64,000 bases of DNA. It comes from Lachnospiraceae bacterium. GTDB lineage: Bacteria; Bacillota; Clostridia; Lachnospirales; Lachnospiraceae. This document shows, one piece after another, positions 9,981 through 19,363 of the stretch; within the stretch, counting starts at the first letter, position 1, and each line of letters opens with the position of its first letter. Location of the stretch: contig JAILNV010000007.1 of assembly GCA_024691125.1 (NCBI GenBank), forward strand, positions 1 to 64,000, written 5' to 3'. Under the pieces are notes generated by a model, which worked only from the letters and a program-made list of their open reading frames with translations, did no database searches and was not told the origin of the DNA. The translations under genes and the position numbers were made by a program.

Positions 9981-9991
9981 CGGAGATTCAG

Positions 9992-11551
9992 ATGGGAAAG
10001 AAAACAACGGTTCTGCTCATGCTTGACGGGCTGGGAATATCGGATGATAAAAAGAACAATGCATTTCATGAAGCAAAGACTCCCGTGCTGGATAAGCTTA
10101 TGAAGGATTATCCTATGGCCAAGGGACTTTCTTCGGGTATCGCGGTCGGACTTCCGAACGGACAGCCGGGAAACGCTGAAGTGGGATATCGCAATATCGG
10201 CGCCGGAAGGATAGTCTATCAGGAGCTTACAAGGATAAATAAAGAGATAATGCAGAGAAATCTGTTTAAGAACGATGTTCTTCTTTCTGTAACAGATCAC
10301 TGTAAGCGTAATGATTCCGCACTTCATATCATGGGCCTTCTGTCGGACGGCGGTGTTCATTCTCATATAAGGCATCTGTATTCGCTGCTTGAGCTTGCGG
10401 CAGGAAACGGACTGAGAAAGGTCTATGTTCACTGCTTTACGGACGGAAGGGATGCACCGGTACGCTCCGGCGCACACTATATTGAGCTTCTCCAGTCGGC
10501 AATGAGGGAAATAGGAACAGGTGAAGTCGCGACGGTCAGCGGCAGATACTATGCGATGGACCGGGATAACAATTACGACCGGATCAAAATGGTCTATCTT
10601 GCAATGACCCAGGGTGAAGGGAATAAAGCATCCAATGCAGTCGAAGCTGTACTTTCGTCATATGACATCGGCATAACCGATGAATTTATAAAACCTACGG
10701 TTATAGTTAACGGTGGTGTCCCGGTAGGCACCGTAAATGATGATGATGCGGTGATATTCTTTAACTACAGGTCGGACAGGGCAAGGGAGCTTACCAGAGC
10801 CTTCTGTGAAGACGAATTCCGTATGTTCAAGAGAGAGAGACTGAATAACGTCAGGTTCGCATGCTTTGCCGATTATGATACGTCGATTGAAAACAAAGAG
10901 GCTGCTTTTACCGCTCAGCCGGTTGCCAATACTCTGGGTGAATACATAAGCCTGTGCGGAGGGACTCAGCTGAGACTGGCGGAATCCGAAACGGCCGCAT
11001 ATGTGACTTCGTTTTTTGACAGCAGACAGGGAGAGCCGTATGACGGCGAGGACAGGATGATAATACGTTCCCTTAAGAAGGTTGAGAACTATGCAGAAGC
11101 TCCGGCGATGAATTCTCCGGCAGTCTGTGAAAGACTGGTAAGTGAGATAGACAACGGCAGATATGATTTCATATTATGCAGTCTTGCCAATGCCGATGTG
11201 GTGGGGCATACAGGTGATATGGAAGCTTCGGCCAGGGCCTGCGAAATCGTGGATGAATGTGTAGGGAAGATTTATGAAGCGGTTAAGAGAAACGAGGGCG
11301 TTATGTTTATATGCTCCACTCACGGAAAAGCCGAACAGCTTAAGTATAATCCGGCGCCGGGACGGGAGGAACCCTTCACGGGCCATACCATGAATCCGGT
11401 TCCCGTAATCATGGTAAATTATACAGAAGGGGTCGGGCTGAGAGATATAGGCTGTCTTGCCGATATCGCACCGACAATACTTGAATCAATGGGCATCAGA
11501 AATCCCAAAGAAATGACGGGAAAATCACTCATTATCCACTTAAATGTCTGA
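9992..11551 (+). CDS. Phosphoglycerate mutase (iPGM/GpmI) homologue lacking key catalytic residues
   Basis: Full-length (519 aa) and colinear with cofactor-independent phosphoglycerate mutase, an alkaline-phosphatase-superfamily enzyme with two metal ions. Asp12, the HCFTDGRDAPVRSG and GRYYAMDRDNNYDR segments, NYRSDRAREL, and the Asp402/His406/His465 metal ligands (NADVVGHTG, GHTMNPVP) are all present. However, the catalytic-serine motif GQMGNSEVGH reads GQPGNAEVGY, with codon GCT giving Ala62. The metal Asp of ADHGNAEQ is Thr443 (STHGKAEQ), and the lysine of the SETEKYAHVT region is missing (SETAAYVT). The phosphoenzyme nucleophile and half of one metal site are thus gone. The family is certain; I infer a pseudoenzyme or altered activity. 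It follows the PilZ gene by 11 bases. Confidence 0.85.
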   Translation: MGKKTTVLLMLDGLGISDDKKNNAFHEAKTPVLDKLMKDYPMAKGLSSGIAVGLPNGQPGNAEVGYRNIGAGRIVYQELTRINKEIMQRNLFKNDVLLSVTDHCKRNDSALHIMGLLSDGGVHSHIRHLYSLLELAAGNGLRKVYVHCFTDGRDAPVRSGAHYIELLQSAMREIGTGEVATVSGRYYAMDRDNNYDRIKMVYLAMTQGEGNKASNAVEAVLSSYDIGITDEFIKPTVIVNGGVPVGTVNDDDAVIFFNYRSDRARELTRAFCEDEFRMFKRERLNNVRFACFADYDTSIENKEAAFTAQPVANTLGEYISLCGGTQLRLAESETAAYVTSFFDSRQGEPYDGEDRMIIRSLKKVENYAEAPAMNSPAVCERLVSEIDNGRYDFILCSLANADVVGHTGDMEASARACEIVDECVGKIYEAVKRNEGVMFICSTHGKAEQLKYNPAPGREEPFTGHTMNPVPVIMVNYTEGVGLRDIGCLADIAPTILESMGIRNPKEMTGKSLIIHLNV

Positions 11552-11590
11552 AAAGTAGAAAAAAATCAAACTAAATATATAAAACCCTCA

Positions 11591-11647
11591 AAATAATGTT
11601 GATTATTCACAAAAACTATTGCGATAATCAACATTATTTAGTACAAT
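11591..11647 (+). promoter_or_regulatory. 16-bp perfect palindrome overlapping candidate promoters of the EF-G-like gene
   Basis: AAATAATGTTGATTAT (11591-11606) is perfectly mirrored at 11624-11639 with a 17-base gap. Two promoter-like pairs sit on it: TTGATT-N18-GATAAT (11599-11628) and TTGCGA-N17-TACAAT (11619-11647). A very AT-rich palindrome spanning promoter elements looks more like an operator than a terminator, because only a weak T run follows it. It could still end the upstream transcript. Confidence 0.55.
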
Positions 11648-11700
11648 ATTAAAGGTGTATTTCAACTGCATCAAAAATACTATTTGGAGGGTACAATTAT

Positions 11701-13797
11701 ATGAATGTTTATACCGGTGACAAGATCCGTAATGTGGTTTTGCTGGGTCACGGAGGCTGTGGAAAGACAACTCTTGTTGAGGCAATGGCTTATCTTTCCG
11801 GAATAACCACGAGGATGGGCAAGGTAAGTGATGGAAATACCATTAGTGATTATGATAAAGAAGAGCAGAAGAGACAGTTCTCTATAAGCACATCTGTAGT
11901 TCCTATCGAATGGGAAGGAAATAAGATCAATGTTCTGGATACACCCGGTTATTTCGATTTCGTAGGTGAAGTGGAAGAGGCGGTTGCCGCAGCGGCAGGA
12001 GCCATTATCGTTGTGTCCGGGAAGGCAGGAATAGAAGTAGGTACCGAGAAAGCATGGGAAATGTGCGATAAGTATAATCTCCCGAGGATAATCTTCGTTA
12101 CCGATATGGATGTTGACAATGCAAGCTTCAGACAGGTTGTTGAAGATCTTACGGCAAAGTACGGCAAGAAGATAGCGCCCTTCCATCTTCCGATAAGAGA
12201 AGACGAGAAGTTCGTCGGATATGTAAATGTAGTTTCCGAGACCGCTTATAAATGGGAGAAGGACGGAAAGGCTACCGAATGTGAAGTTCCCGAATACAAC
12301 AAGGAGAATCTCAGCAAGTTCAGGGATATCCTCATGGAGACAGTAGCAGAGACCAGCGAGGAATTCATGGAGAGATATTTCGGCGGTGAGACATTCTCGG
12401 AGGATGAGATAAGGGCAGCTCTTAAGGCTAACATCAACGACGGAAGCATAGTTCCGGTTACCTGCGGTTCTTCGATCCTCTGCCAGGGCGTATATACGCT
12501 TATCGATGATATAATCAAGTATTTCAAGAGCCCCGATACAAGAAGTATAGCGGGTATCAATGTAAAGACAAACGAAATATTCGAAGCCAATTATGATTTC
12601 AGTAAGCCCAAGTCGGCGATCATCTGGAAGACAATAGTGGATCCGTTTATCGGAAAGTACTCACTCATTAAGGTATGCTCGGGCGTTATCAAAGCTGACG
12701 ATACCCTCTACAACAACGATAAGGATGTAGAAGAGAAGATATCCAAGCTCTATGTGCTTCGCGGTAACAAGCCCATCGAGGTTAAGGAGCTTCATGCAGG
12801 CGATATCGGAGCAATTGCCAAGCTTACGGCCGCAAGGACAGGCGATACGCTGTCAACCAAGGCTACGACCATTCAATATGCACGTACCGATATCAGCAAG
12901 CCTTATACATATATGAGATACAAGGCTAAGAATAAGGGCGATATCGACAAGATCTCGGGCGCTCTTCAGAAGATGATGCATGAGGATCTGACTCTTAAGA
13001 ATGTAAATGACGCCGAGAACAGGCAGACACTCCTTTACGGAATGGGCGACCAGCATCTTGAGATAGTAGCAAGCAAGCTGTTAAGTGAATACAAGTGTGA
13101 GATAGAGCTTACAGAGCCCAAGGTTGCTTACCGTGAGACCATAAGGAAGACCTCCGATGTGGATGCCAAGTATAAGAAGCAGTCGGGCGGACACGGACAG
13201 TACGGTCATGTTAAGATGAAGTTCGAGCCTCTGGGCAACATGGATAAGGCATATGAATTCGAACAGATAGTAGTCGGCGGAGCAGTTCCGAAGAATTACT
13301 TCCCGGCTGTTGAGAAGGGGCTTGCAGAGTCGGTTCTCAAGGGTCCCATGGCTGCATATCCGGTAGTAGGTGTTAAGGCTATCCTGTATGACGGATCATA
13401 TCATCCGGTTGACTCTTCGGAGCAGGCATTCAAGATGGCTACGATCCAGGCTTTCAAGAAAGGCTTTATGGAAGCAGGTCCCGTTCTGCTTGAGCCTATC
13501 GCTTCACTTAAGGTTACTGTTCCCGATGATTACACGGGAGATGTTATGGGAGATCTTAACAAGAGACGCGGACGTGTGCTCGGTATGAATCCCATAGGCG
13601 GCGGTAAGCAGACGATAGAGGCGGAAATCCCAATGACAGGGCTGTACGGATACTGTACGGTACTTCGCTCAATGACAGGCGGACGTGGTGTTTACGAATA
13701 TGAATTCCTCCGCTATGAGCAGGCTCCGAGTGATGTTCAGGAGAAAGAGGTTGCAGCAAGGGCAAGCAAGCTTACGGACGAAGGCGGAGAAGATTAA
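11701..13797 (+). CDS. EF-G-like translational GTPase (FusA2-type paralogue)
   Basis: 698 aa with the EF-G domain order: G domain, domain II, and domains III-V ending in VMGDLNKRRGRVLGM and a basic C-terminus. The P-loop is GHGGCGKTT rather than AHIDAGKTT, and switch II is DTPGYFDF, lacking the usual histidine of DTPGH. The G4 motif is TDMD instead of NKxD. These changes are typical of the EF-G-like subfamily rather than of translocase EF-G, except that the G4 change is unusually strong. It is not next to rpsL/rpsG/tuf, which supports an accessory role such as ribosome rescue or recycling, but that role is not shown here. TTGGAGGG precedes the ATG. Confidence 0.85.
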   Translation: MNVYTGDKIRNVVLLGHGGCGKTTLVEAMAYLSGITTRMGKVSDGNTISDYDKEEQKRQFSISTSVVPIEWEGNKINVLDTPGYFDFVGEVEEAVAAAAGAIIVVSGKAGIEVGTEKAWEMCDKYNLPRIIFVTDMDVDNASFRQVVEDLTAKYGKKIAPFHLPIREDEKFVGYVNVVSETAYKWEKDGKATECEVPEYNKENLSKFRDILMETVAETSEEFMERYFGGETFSEDEIRAALKANINDGSIVPVTCGSSILCQGVYTLIDDIIKYFKSPDTRSIAGINVKTNEIFEANYDFSKPKSAIIWKTIVDPFIGKYSLIKVCSGVIKADDTLYNNDKDVEEKISKLYVLRGNKPIEVKELHAGDIGAIAKLTAARTGDTLSTKATTIQYARTDISKPYTYMRYKAKNKGDIDKISGALQKMMHEDLTLKNVNDAENRQTLLYGMGDQHLEIVASKLLSEYKCEIELTEPKVAYRETIRKTSDVDAKYKKQSGGHGQYGHVKMKFEPLGNMDKAYEFEQIVVGGAVPKNYFPAVEKGLAESVLKGPMAAYPVVGVKAILYDGSYHPVDSSEQAFKMATIQAFKKGFMEAGPVLLEPIASLKVTVPDDYTGDVMGDLNKRRGRVLGMNPIGGGKQTIEAEIPMTGLYGYCTVLRSMTGGRGVYEYEFLRYEQAPSDVQEKEVAARASKLTDEGGED

Positions 13798-13824
13798 AAC
13801 AGATTATTTCTACGGGGTTACAAA

Positions 13825-13856
13825 GAGGGCTCGTGCTTGCACGGGTCCTCGCTTTT
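13825..13856 (+). terminator. Terminator after the EF-G-like gene
   Basis: An 11-bp stem (GAGGGCTCGTG/CACGGGTCCTC, two G-U pairs) is followed by GCTTTT. It separates the GTPase gene from the sensor kinase. Confidence 0.7.
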
Positions 13857-13937
13857 GATTGAGGAACCCTGTACTTTATGATATACTTTATACAGCTGAA
13901 TGTAGAGCTTGCCGACAGTCTGCAGGGAGCAGGGTAT

Positions 13938-16718
13938 ATGAAGTTGAAATCAATACAAACGAAAATAGTACTTGTTATAACGGCGATAATGATCATAGTG
14001 ATATTTGCGTTCGGTTTCACATCGTTAAGACGTACCAATGAAGTTCTGGATGCCGATTCCGATAAGATACTGAGCCTGATGGCTGACCAGAGCTACCGTG
14101 ATCTTGAATCGATGCTTAATTCCGTTGAACAGTCAGTGGATACCATATACAACTATGCTGAGAAAAGAGCCGAATCCTACGGGAATTTTCTTACAGATGA
14201 TGCAGAGCGGGAAAGATTTACCTATGATGTTTCGGAGCTTGGAAAAAGTATTGCCGAGAAGACGCCCGGCGCGGTATCGGTTTATTTAAGATATAATCCC
14301 GAGAAGTACGACCCGAAGGATGGATTCTGGTATACGCTCAATGTAAAAGAAAAGGCCTGGAATTCGGCAGAACCCACGGATATAAGTATGTATGACAGGG
14401 AAGATGTCGAACATGTCGGCTGGTATTATATCCCGGTAGAAACGGGAAGACCGCTCTGGATGAACCCGTATTACAACAAAAATATGGGGATAGATATGAT
14501 ATCCTACATAATTCCCTACAGGCATGACGGAACGGTTGTCGGCGTAATAGGAATGGATATAGATATAAAGTATCTGAGGGATACGGTACGCAGTATCCGC
14601 ATATATGAGAGCGGACGGGCTTATCTGGTATCATCACAGGGGGACATCATCTTTCACTTTGACCATCCCGACGGAGTAAGGAGCACTGAGCTTACGGATG
14701 AGCTTATGCCGTTTATAAAGAGTGTCCAGGAGGCAGATATAAACAATGTACATACCATAGTCGGTATTGACAATGTTAAGCGTAAGCTGATATCAAAGCG
14801 GCTCAGAAACGGAATGATACTTGGCCTTGATACACCGGTCGATGAGATCAATACTCCGAGCATCACACTTACCAGACAGCTCCTGCTTATCTCGGTGATA
14901 ATATTCGTGATGGCGATCGTTATCTGTCTTGTCTGGATCCGTACGATCATAGCTTCGCTTAAGCGTATGACAAGGGCTGCCGAGCATTACGCCAACGGTG
15001 ATTACAGTGATGCCATGGATACAAACCGTGATGATGAGATAGGCATATTGTCGCGCTCGCTTCAGACAATGTCGAACTCTCTTAAGAGCCAGATAGAAAT
15101 AGCAGATACGGCTAACAGGTCGAAGAGTACCTTCCTTGCAAACATGTCCCATGAGATCCGCACGCCCATAAATGCGATCCTTGGATTTGATGAAATGATC
15201 TTAAGGGAAACAGAAGAGGAATCCGTAAGGTCATATGCGGTCAATATAAAGAACAGCGGAAGAACGCTGCTTACTTTGATAAATGATATACTTGATTTTT
15301 CAAAGATAGAATCAGGCAAGATGGAAATAGTTCCGGTCGAATACGATCCGGTACTGCTTATAAACGACATGCTTGACATGGTTGAATTCAGAGCCGGAGA
15401 GAAGGGTCTTAAGGTTAACTGCAATATAGACCGGGGGATACCGTCAAGGCTGTACGGTGATGATATCCGTATTAAGGAAGTGCTCACCAACCTTCTGACA
15501 AATGCGGTAAAATATACAAGCGAGGGAAGCATTACACTGACCGTAAACAGACTGTCTTATGATGCATCAAGCGTGCGCCTCCATTTCTCGGTAAGTGATA
15601 CCGGAATGGGAATAAAGGACGAGGACAGGGAACATCTGTGGGATTCGTTCAGCAGGCTGGATATGGCTCAGAACCGGGGGATCGAGGGTACGGGGCTGGG
15701 TCTTCCGATAACAAGAAAATATATTGAATTAATGGGTGGGACCCTGAATATAGACAGCAGTTACGGACAGGGGTCGGATTTCTATTTCGACCTGGAGCAG
15801 GGGATCAGGAATATAACGCCTATAGGCGATTTCGAACAGGCCAGACGGACAGTGAGGGAAAGGGTAGATGTATACAGCGAAGGATTCGAGGCTCCGGAAG
15901 CAGATGTTCTTATAGTTGATGATATCGATCTTAATCTTGCCGTGTTCAAGGGGCTTCTTAAGAATTCCGGAATGAGGATAGATACTGCCACAAGCGGACC
16001 GGAAGCAATAGCCAAGATGCATGAAAAGGAATATGACATTGTATTTATGGATCATATGATGCCGGGTATGGACGGGATCGAAGCTCTTGAAAGGATCCGT
16101 GAGGATAAGGATATACTAAGCAGGGATGTACCTGTGATAGCACTTACCGCAAATGCCATCTCGGGAGCCGGACAGAAGTATATGGAGGCAGGGTTCGCGG
16201 ATTACCTGAGTAAGCCGATAGATGCGGATATCCTTGAAAAACAGCTGCTTAAATTTATCCCGCAGGAGAAGATAATTTCTAAAAAGTTAAAGGAAGGCCG
16301 GATGGGTGAAGATACAGTAAAGAATGAAAGCGTAAGTGCAGAATCGGAGGCTAAGGTGAGAAAGACGATCGACAGGGATAAGGGTCTTGCATGCTGTGAC
16401 GGAAGAGAAGAGGTCTACAGGATCGCAGCGGAGATGTTTGTGGAGGATGATTATGAGGCAGGGTTAAGCCGTGCATACGAGGATGGTAACTGGAAGGATT
16501 ACAGGACCAGGGTGCATGGTGTCAAATCATCGGCCCAGATAGTAGGGGCAACGGAGCTTCATGAACTGGCTCTTAGGGCGGAGACATCCCTGAAGGAACA
16601 GGCGGAGAAGTCCGGGGGCGTTGAATCGGAAACGGATTTCGTAAAAGATAATCATGCAGAGATCATTAAGCTGTTAAGAGAAGCAACGGCAGAGCTTAAG
16701 GAATATCTGGATGCCTGA
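13938..16718 (+). CDS. Hybrid sensor histidine kinase with receiver and Hpt domains
   Basis: A 926-aa membrane sensor. An N-terminal TM helix (~8-28) and a second one (~315-340) flank an extracellular Cache-like sensor whose tail contains GVIGMDIDIKYL. Then come HAMP, a HisKA dimerisation domain with His405 (ANMSHEIRTP), the HATPase domain (EVLTNLLTNAVKY, GTGLGLPITRKY), a receiver with Asp705 (VFMDHMMPGMDG) and a C-terminal Hpt with His860 (VHGVKSSA). All phosphorelay residues are present, so it could pass phosphate His-Asp-His to a separate regulator, which is not in the window. The start at 13938 is used instead of 13878 because GGGAG lies eight bases upstream and the TM helix follows directly. 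The ligand is unknown. Confidence 0.9.
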   Translation: MKLKSIQTKIVLVITAIMIIVIFAFGFTSLRRTNEVLDADSDKILSLMADQSYRDLESMLNSVEQSVDTIYNYAEKRAESYGNFLTDDAERERFTYDVSELGKSIAEKTPGAVSVYLRYNPEKYDPKDGFWYTLNVKEKAWNSAEPTDISMYDREDVEHVGWYYIPVETGRPLWMNPYYNKNMGIDMISYIIPYRHDGTVVGVIGMDIDIKYLRDTVRSIRIYESGRAYLVSSQGDIIFHFDHPDGVRSTELTDELMPFIKSVQEADINNVHTIVGIDNVKRKLISKRLRNGMILGLDTPVDEINTPSITLTRQLLLISVIIFVMAIVICLVWIRTIIASLKRMTRAAEHYANGDYSDAMDTNRDDEIGILSRSLQTMSNSLKSQIEIADTANRSKSTFLANMSHEIRTPINAILGFDEMILRETEEESVRSYAVNIKNSGRTLLTLINDILDFSKIESGKMEIVPVEYDPVLLINDMLDMVEFRAGEKGLKVNCNIDRGIPSRLYGDDIRIKEVLTNLLTNAVKYTSEGSITLTVNRLSYDASSVRLHFSVSDTGMGIKDEDREHLWDSFSRLDMAQNRGIEGTGLGLPITRKYIELMGGTLNIDSSYGQGSDFYFDLEQGIRNITPIGDFEQARRTVRERVDVYSEGFEAPEADVLIVDDIDLNLAVFKGLLKNSGMRIDTATSGPEAIAKMHEKEYDIVFMDHMMPGMDGIEALERIREDKDILSRDVPVIALTANAISGAGQKYMEAGFADYLSKPIDADILEKQLLKFIPQEKIISKKLKEGRMGEDTVKNESVSAESEAKVRKTIDRDKGLACCDGREEVYRIAAEMFVEDDYEAGLSRAYEDGNWKDYRTRVHGVKSSAQIVGATELHELALRAETSLKEQAEKSGGVESETDFVKDNHAEIIKLLREATAELKEYLDA

Positions 16719-16723
16719 TGGGC

Positions 16724-16752
16724 TTGACAGTGCAGGAATGTATGGATAGAAT
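16724..16752 (+). promoter_or_regulatory. Strong sigma-A promoter for leuS
   Basis: TTGACA-N17-TAGAAT differs from the sigma-A consensus at one base. It begins six bases after the sensor kinase stop and lies about 60 bases before the leuS start. A second, weaker pair (TTGAGC-N17-TACAAA, 16760-16788) follows. The leader is too short for a T-box. Confidence 0.7.
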
Positions 16753-16810
16753 GGATACGTTGAGCATCTGTTGACTGTTCAGTACAAATTATAAAAAGAG
16801 AGGCAATAAA

Positions 16811-19234
16811 ATGGCTACACCGTACAATCATGCTGCCGTTGAGAAGAAATGGCAGGAATACTGGGAGAAAAACGAGACCTTTAAGACTGATGTACATGAT
16901 TTCTCCAAACCTAAATATTATGCGCTTGATATGTTCCCTTATCCTTCGGGAGTGGGACTTCATGCGGGACATCCGGAAGGGTATACCGCAACCGATATAA
17001 TGTCGAGAATGAAGAGGATGCAGGGATATAATGTACTTCATCCCATGGGATACGATTCATTCGGTCTGCCTGCAGAGCAGTATGCCGTAAAGACGGGTAA
17101 TCATCCCAACGGCTTTACGCAGGAGAATATAAAGACATTTTCCAAACAGCTTAAGGAGCTTGGATTTGATTATGACTGGAGCAAGATGGTAGCTACTTCT
17201 GATCCTAAGTTCTATAAATGGACCCAGTGGATATTCAAGCAGCTCTATCTTGACGGATATGCCAAGTACATAGATATGCCTGTCAACTGGTGCGAAGAGC
17301 TGGGTACCGTTCTTTCCAATGATGAGGTAATAGACGGTAAATCGGAGCGAGGAGGATATCCCGTTGTACGTAAGAATATGAAGCAGTGGGTTATAGACCA
17401 GCCCGCCTTTGCAGAGAAGCTCCTTGAAGGACTTGATGAGATCGACTGGCCGGTATCTACAAAGGAGATACAGCGTAACTGGATAGGACGTTCAGAGGGT
17501 GTCGAGGTCGATTTTGAAATAGTGGGAGGCGGTAAATTCTCCATATATACAACCTGTATCGAGACCATATTCGGTATTACCTTCATGGTGCTCGCGCCGG
17601 ACGGAAAGATAGTTCAGGAGCTCATGCCGAGGATCGAGAATAAGAAAGAGGTTCAGGCATATATAGACGAAACCCTTAAGAAGAACGATATGGACAGGAC
17701 CGAGCTTAACAAGACGAAGTCGGGCTGTGAGCTTAAGGGACTGTCATGTATTAATCCCATAAATGGTAAGGAAGCCAAGCTGTTCATCGGAGATTTCGTA
17801 CTTGCAAGCTACGGAACGGGAGCCGTAATGGCTGTTCCTTCACATGACCAGCGTGACTTTGAATATGCTCAGGCTCATAATATCGAGATGCTTCAGGTTA
17901 TTGACGGACGGGATGTGAGCGAATGCGCTTTTGAGAAGCATGATTATCTCGGAAAGGGCTGTAAGCTCATCAATTCCGGGGAATTTACGGGAATGACCGT
18001 GGAAGAGGCCAAGGAAGCCATAACTGATAAGCTCGTTGCTATGGGAGTGGCAAGAAGGACGGTTAATTACCACTTCAGGGAATGGATATTCGCACGTCAG
18101 CGTTACTGGGGCGAGCCCGTTCCGGTGGTTCATACCGAGGATGGAAAGATCCATGTACTTGATGACGACGAGCTTCCGCTTATCCTGCCCGAGCTTGAGG
18201 ATTACAAGGGTAAGAACGGTAAGGCTCCTCTTGAGAATGCAGAAGAGTGGAAGAAATACGATCATAACGGCATAAAGGGTGTTCGCGAGACCTCCACAAT
18301 GCCGGGCTCTGCCGGATCAAGCTGGTATTTCTTAAGATATATCGATCCTGATAACGATAAGGAATTCGCAGATCAGGAGCTGCTTAAGCACTGGATGCCT
18401 GTGGATCTGTATATCGGCGGACCGGAGCATGCCGTAGGCCATCTTATGTATTCAAGAATATGGAACAGATATCTGTATGATAAGGGTCTTTCACCTGTAA
18501 AAGAGCCGTTTAAGAAGCTTGTTCATCAGGGTATGATCCTTGGTGAGAACGGTATTAAGATGGGCAAGCGTTTCCCGGAATTTGTTGTCAACCCGAGTGA
18601 TATAGTAAGAGAGTACGGAGCCGATACACTGAGACTGTATGAAATGTTCATGGGACCTCTTGAAGTGAGCAAACCTTGGAGCCAGCAGGGTGTGGAGGGC
18701 GCGAGAAGGTTTATAAACCGTGTGTGGACATTCTTTACCACCCCGGAGAATATCGTAGATGAACCCGTTCCTTCACTTGACAGGCTGTATCATAAGACGG
18801 TTAAGAAGATAACCGATGATTTCGAGAAGCTTGCATTCAATACGGCGATATCACAGATGATGATCTTCGTAAATGCTCTGTATAAGGAAGGAAAATGTCC
18901 GGCAGAATATGCAGAGAGCTTTGTAAAGATGTTTTCATGCATTTGCCCGCATGCCGGTGAAGAAATATGGCAGAGCCTGGGACATGAGAATACTCTGGCT
19001 TATGAGCCGTGGCCTTCATATGATGCACAGATGTGTAAGGATGACACGGTTGAGATTGGCGTTCAGGTAAACGGCAAGGTTAAGGGAACGGTTGAGATAG
19101 CAGTGGATGAAGCAAAGGATGATGCCATAGCAAAAGCAAAGGAAGCAGACGGTGTGGCAAGGGCAATAGACGGAAAGACAATAGTAAAAGAGATATATGT
19201 GCCCGGAAAGATCATAAATATAGTTGTTAAATAA
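16811..19234 (+). CDS. leuS: Leucyl-tRNA synthetase
   Basis: An 807-aa class Ia synthetase that charges tRNA-Leu. The catalytic start YPSGVGLHAGHPEGYTATD holds the HIGH-type motif, and REWIFARQRYWGEPVP and SWYFLRYIDPDN mark the core. Two signatures differ from the textbook forms. The KMSKS loop reads KMGKRFPEFVVNP, and the editing-domain TTRPDTxxG reads TTCIETIFG, while the editing aspartate region VPSHDQRDFEYA is intact. The length and order are otherwise normal, and it is presumably the only leuS. It is transcribed from its own promoter and followed by a terminator. Confidence 0.95.
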   Translation: MATPYNHAAVEKKWQEYWEKNETFKTDVHDFSKPKYYALDMFPYPSGVGLHAGHPEGYTATDIMSRMKRMQGYNVLHPMGYDSFGLPAEQYAVKTGNHPNGFTQENIKTFSKQLKELGFDYDWSKMVATSDPKFYKWTQWIFKQLYLDGYAKYIDMPVNWCEELGTVLSNDEVIDGKSERGGYPVVRKNMKQWVIDQPAFAEKLLEGLDEIDWPVSTKEIQRNWIGRSEGVEVDFEIVGGGKFSIYTTCIETIFGITFMVLAPDGKIVQELMPRIENKKEVQAYIDETLKKNDMDRTELNKTKSGCELKGLSCINPINGKEAKLFIGDFVLASYGTGAVMAVPSHDQRDFEYAQAHNIEMLQVIDGRDVSECAFEKHDYLGKGCKLINSGEFTGMTVEEAKEAITDKLVAMGVARRTVNYHFREWIFARQRYWGEPVPVVHTEDGKIHVLDDDELPLILPELEDYKGKNGKAPLENAEEWKKYDHNGIKGVRETSTMPGSAGSSWYFLRYIDPDNDKEFADQELLKHWMPVDLYIGGPEHAVGHLMYSRIWNRYLYDKGLSPVKEPFKKLVHQGMILGENGIKMGKRFPEFVVNPSDIVREYGADTLRLYEMFMGPLEVSKPWSQQGVEGARRFINRVWTFFTTPENIVDEPVPSLDRLYHKTVKKITDDFEKLAFNTAISQMMIFVNALYKEGKCPAEYAESFVKMFSCICPHAGEEIWQSLGHENTLAYEPWPSYDAQMCKDDTVEIGVQVNGKVKGTVEIAVDEAKDDAIAKAKEADGVARAIDGKTIVKEIYVPGKIINIVVK

Positions 19235-19286
19235 ATTATTACGGTGAACGAAACAGAAATTCGTTCACTCTAATATAAGAAAGGAA

Positions 19287-19317
19287 AAGGACGTCCTCAG
19301 GGATGTCCTTTTTTTAC
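19287..19317 (+). terminator. Rho-independent terminator after leuS
   Basis: AAGGACGTCC/GGATGTCCT with a TCAG loop runs into TTTTTT. An additional 9-bp hairpin (GTGAACGAA/TTCGTTCAC, 19244-19269) sits just before it without a T run. Confidence 0.88.
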
Positions 19318-19363
19318 GATACATCCATCGCTATATGCAGATACAATATATATGCATTATCAC

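Noticed and set aside
16753-16810. T-box or leader attenuator for leuS
   Set aside because: The leader from the best promoter is only about 50 bases and has no T-box sequence (AGGGTGGNACCGCG) or terminator pair.
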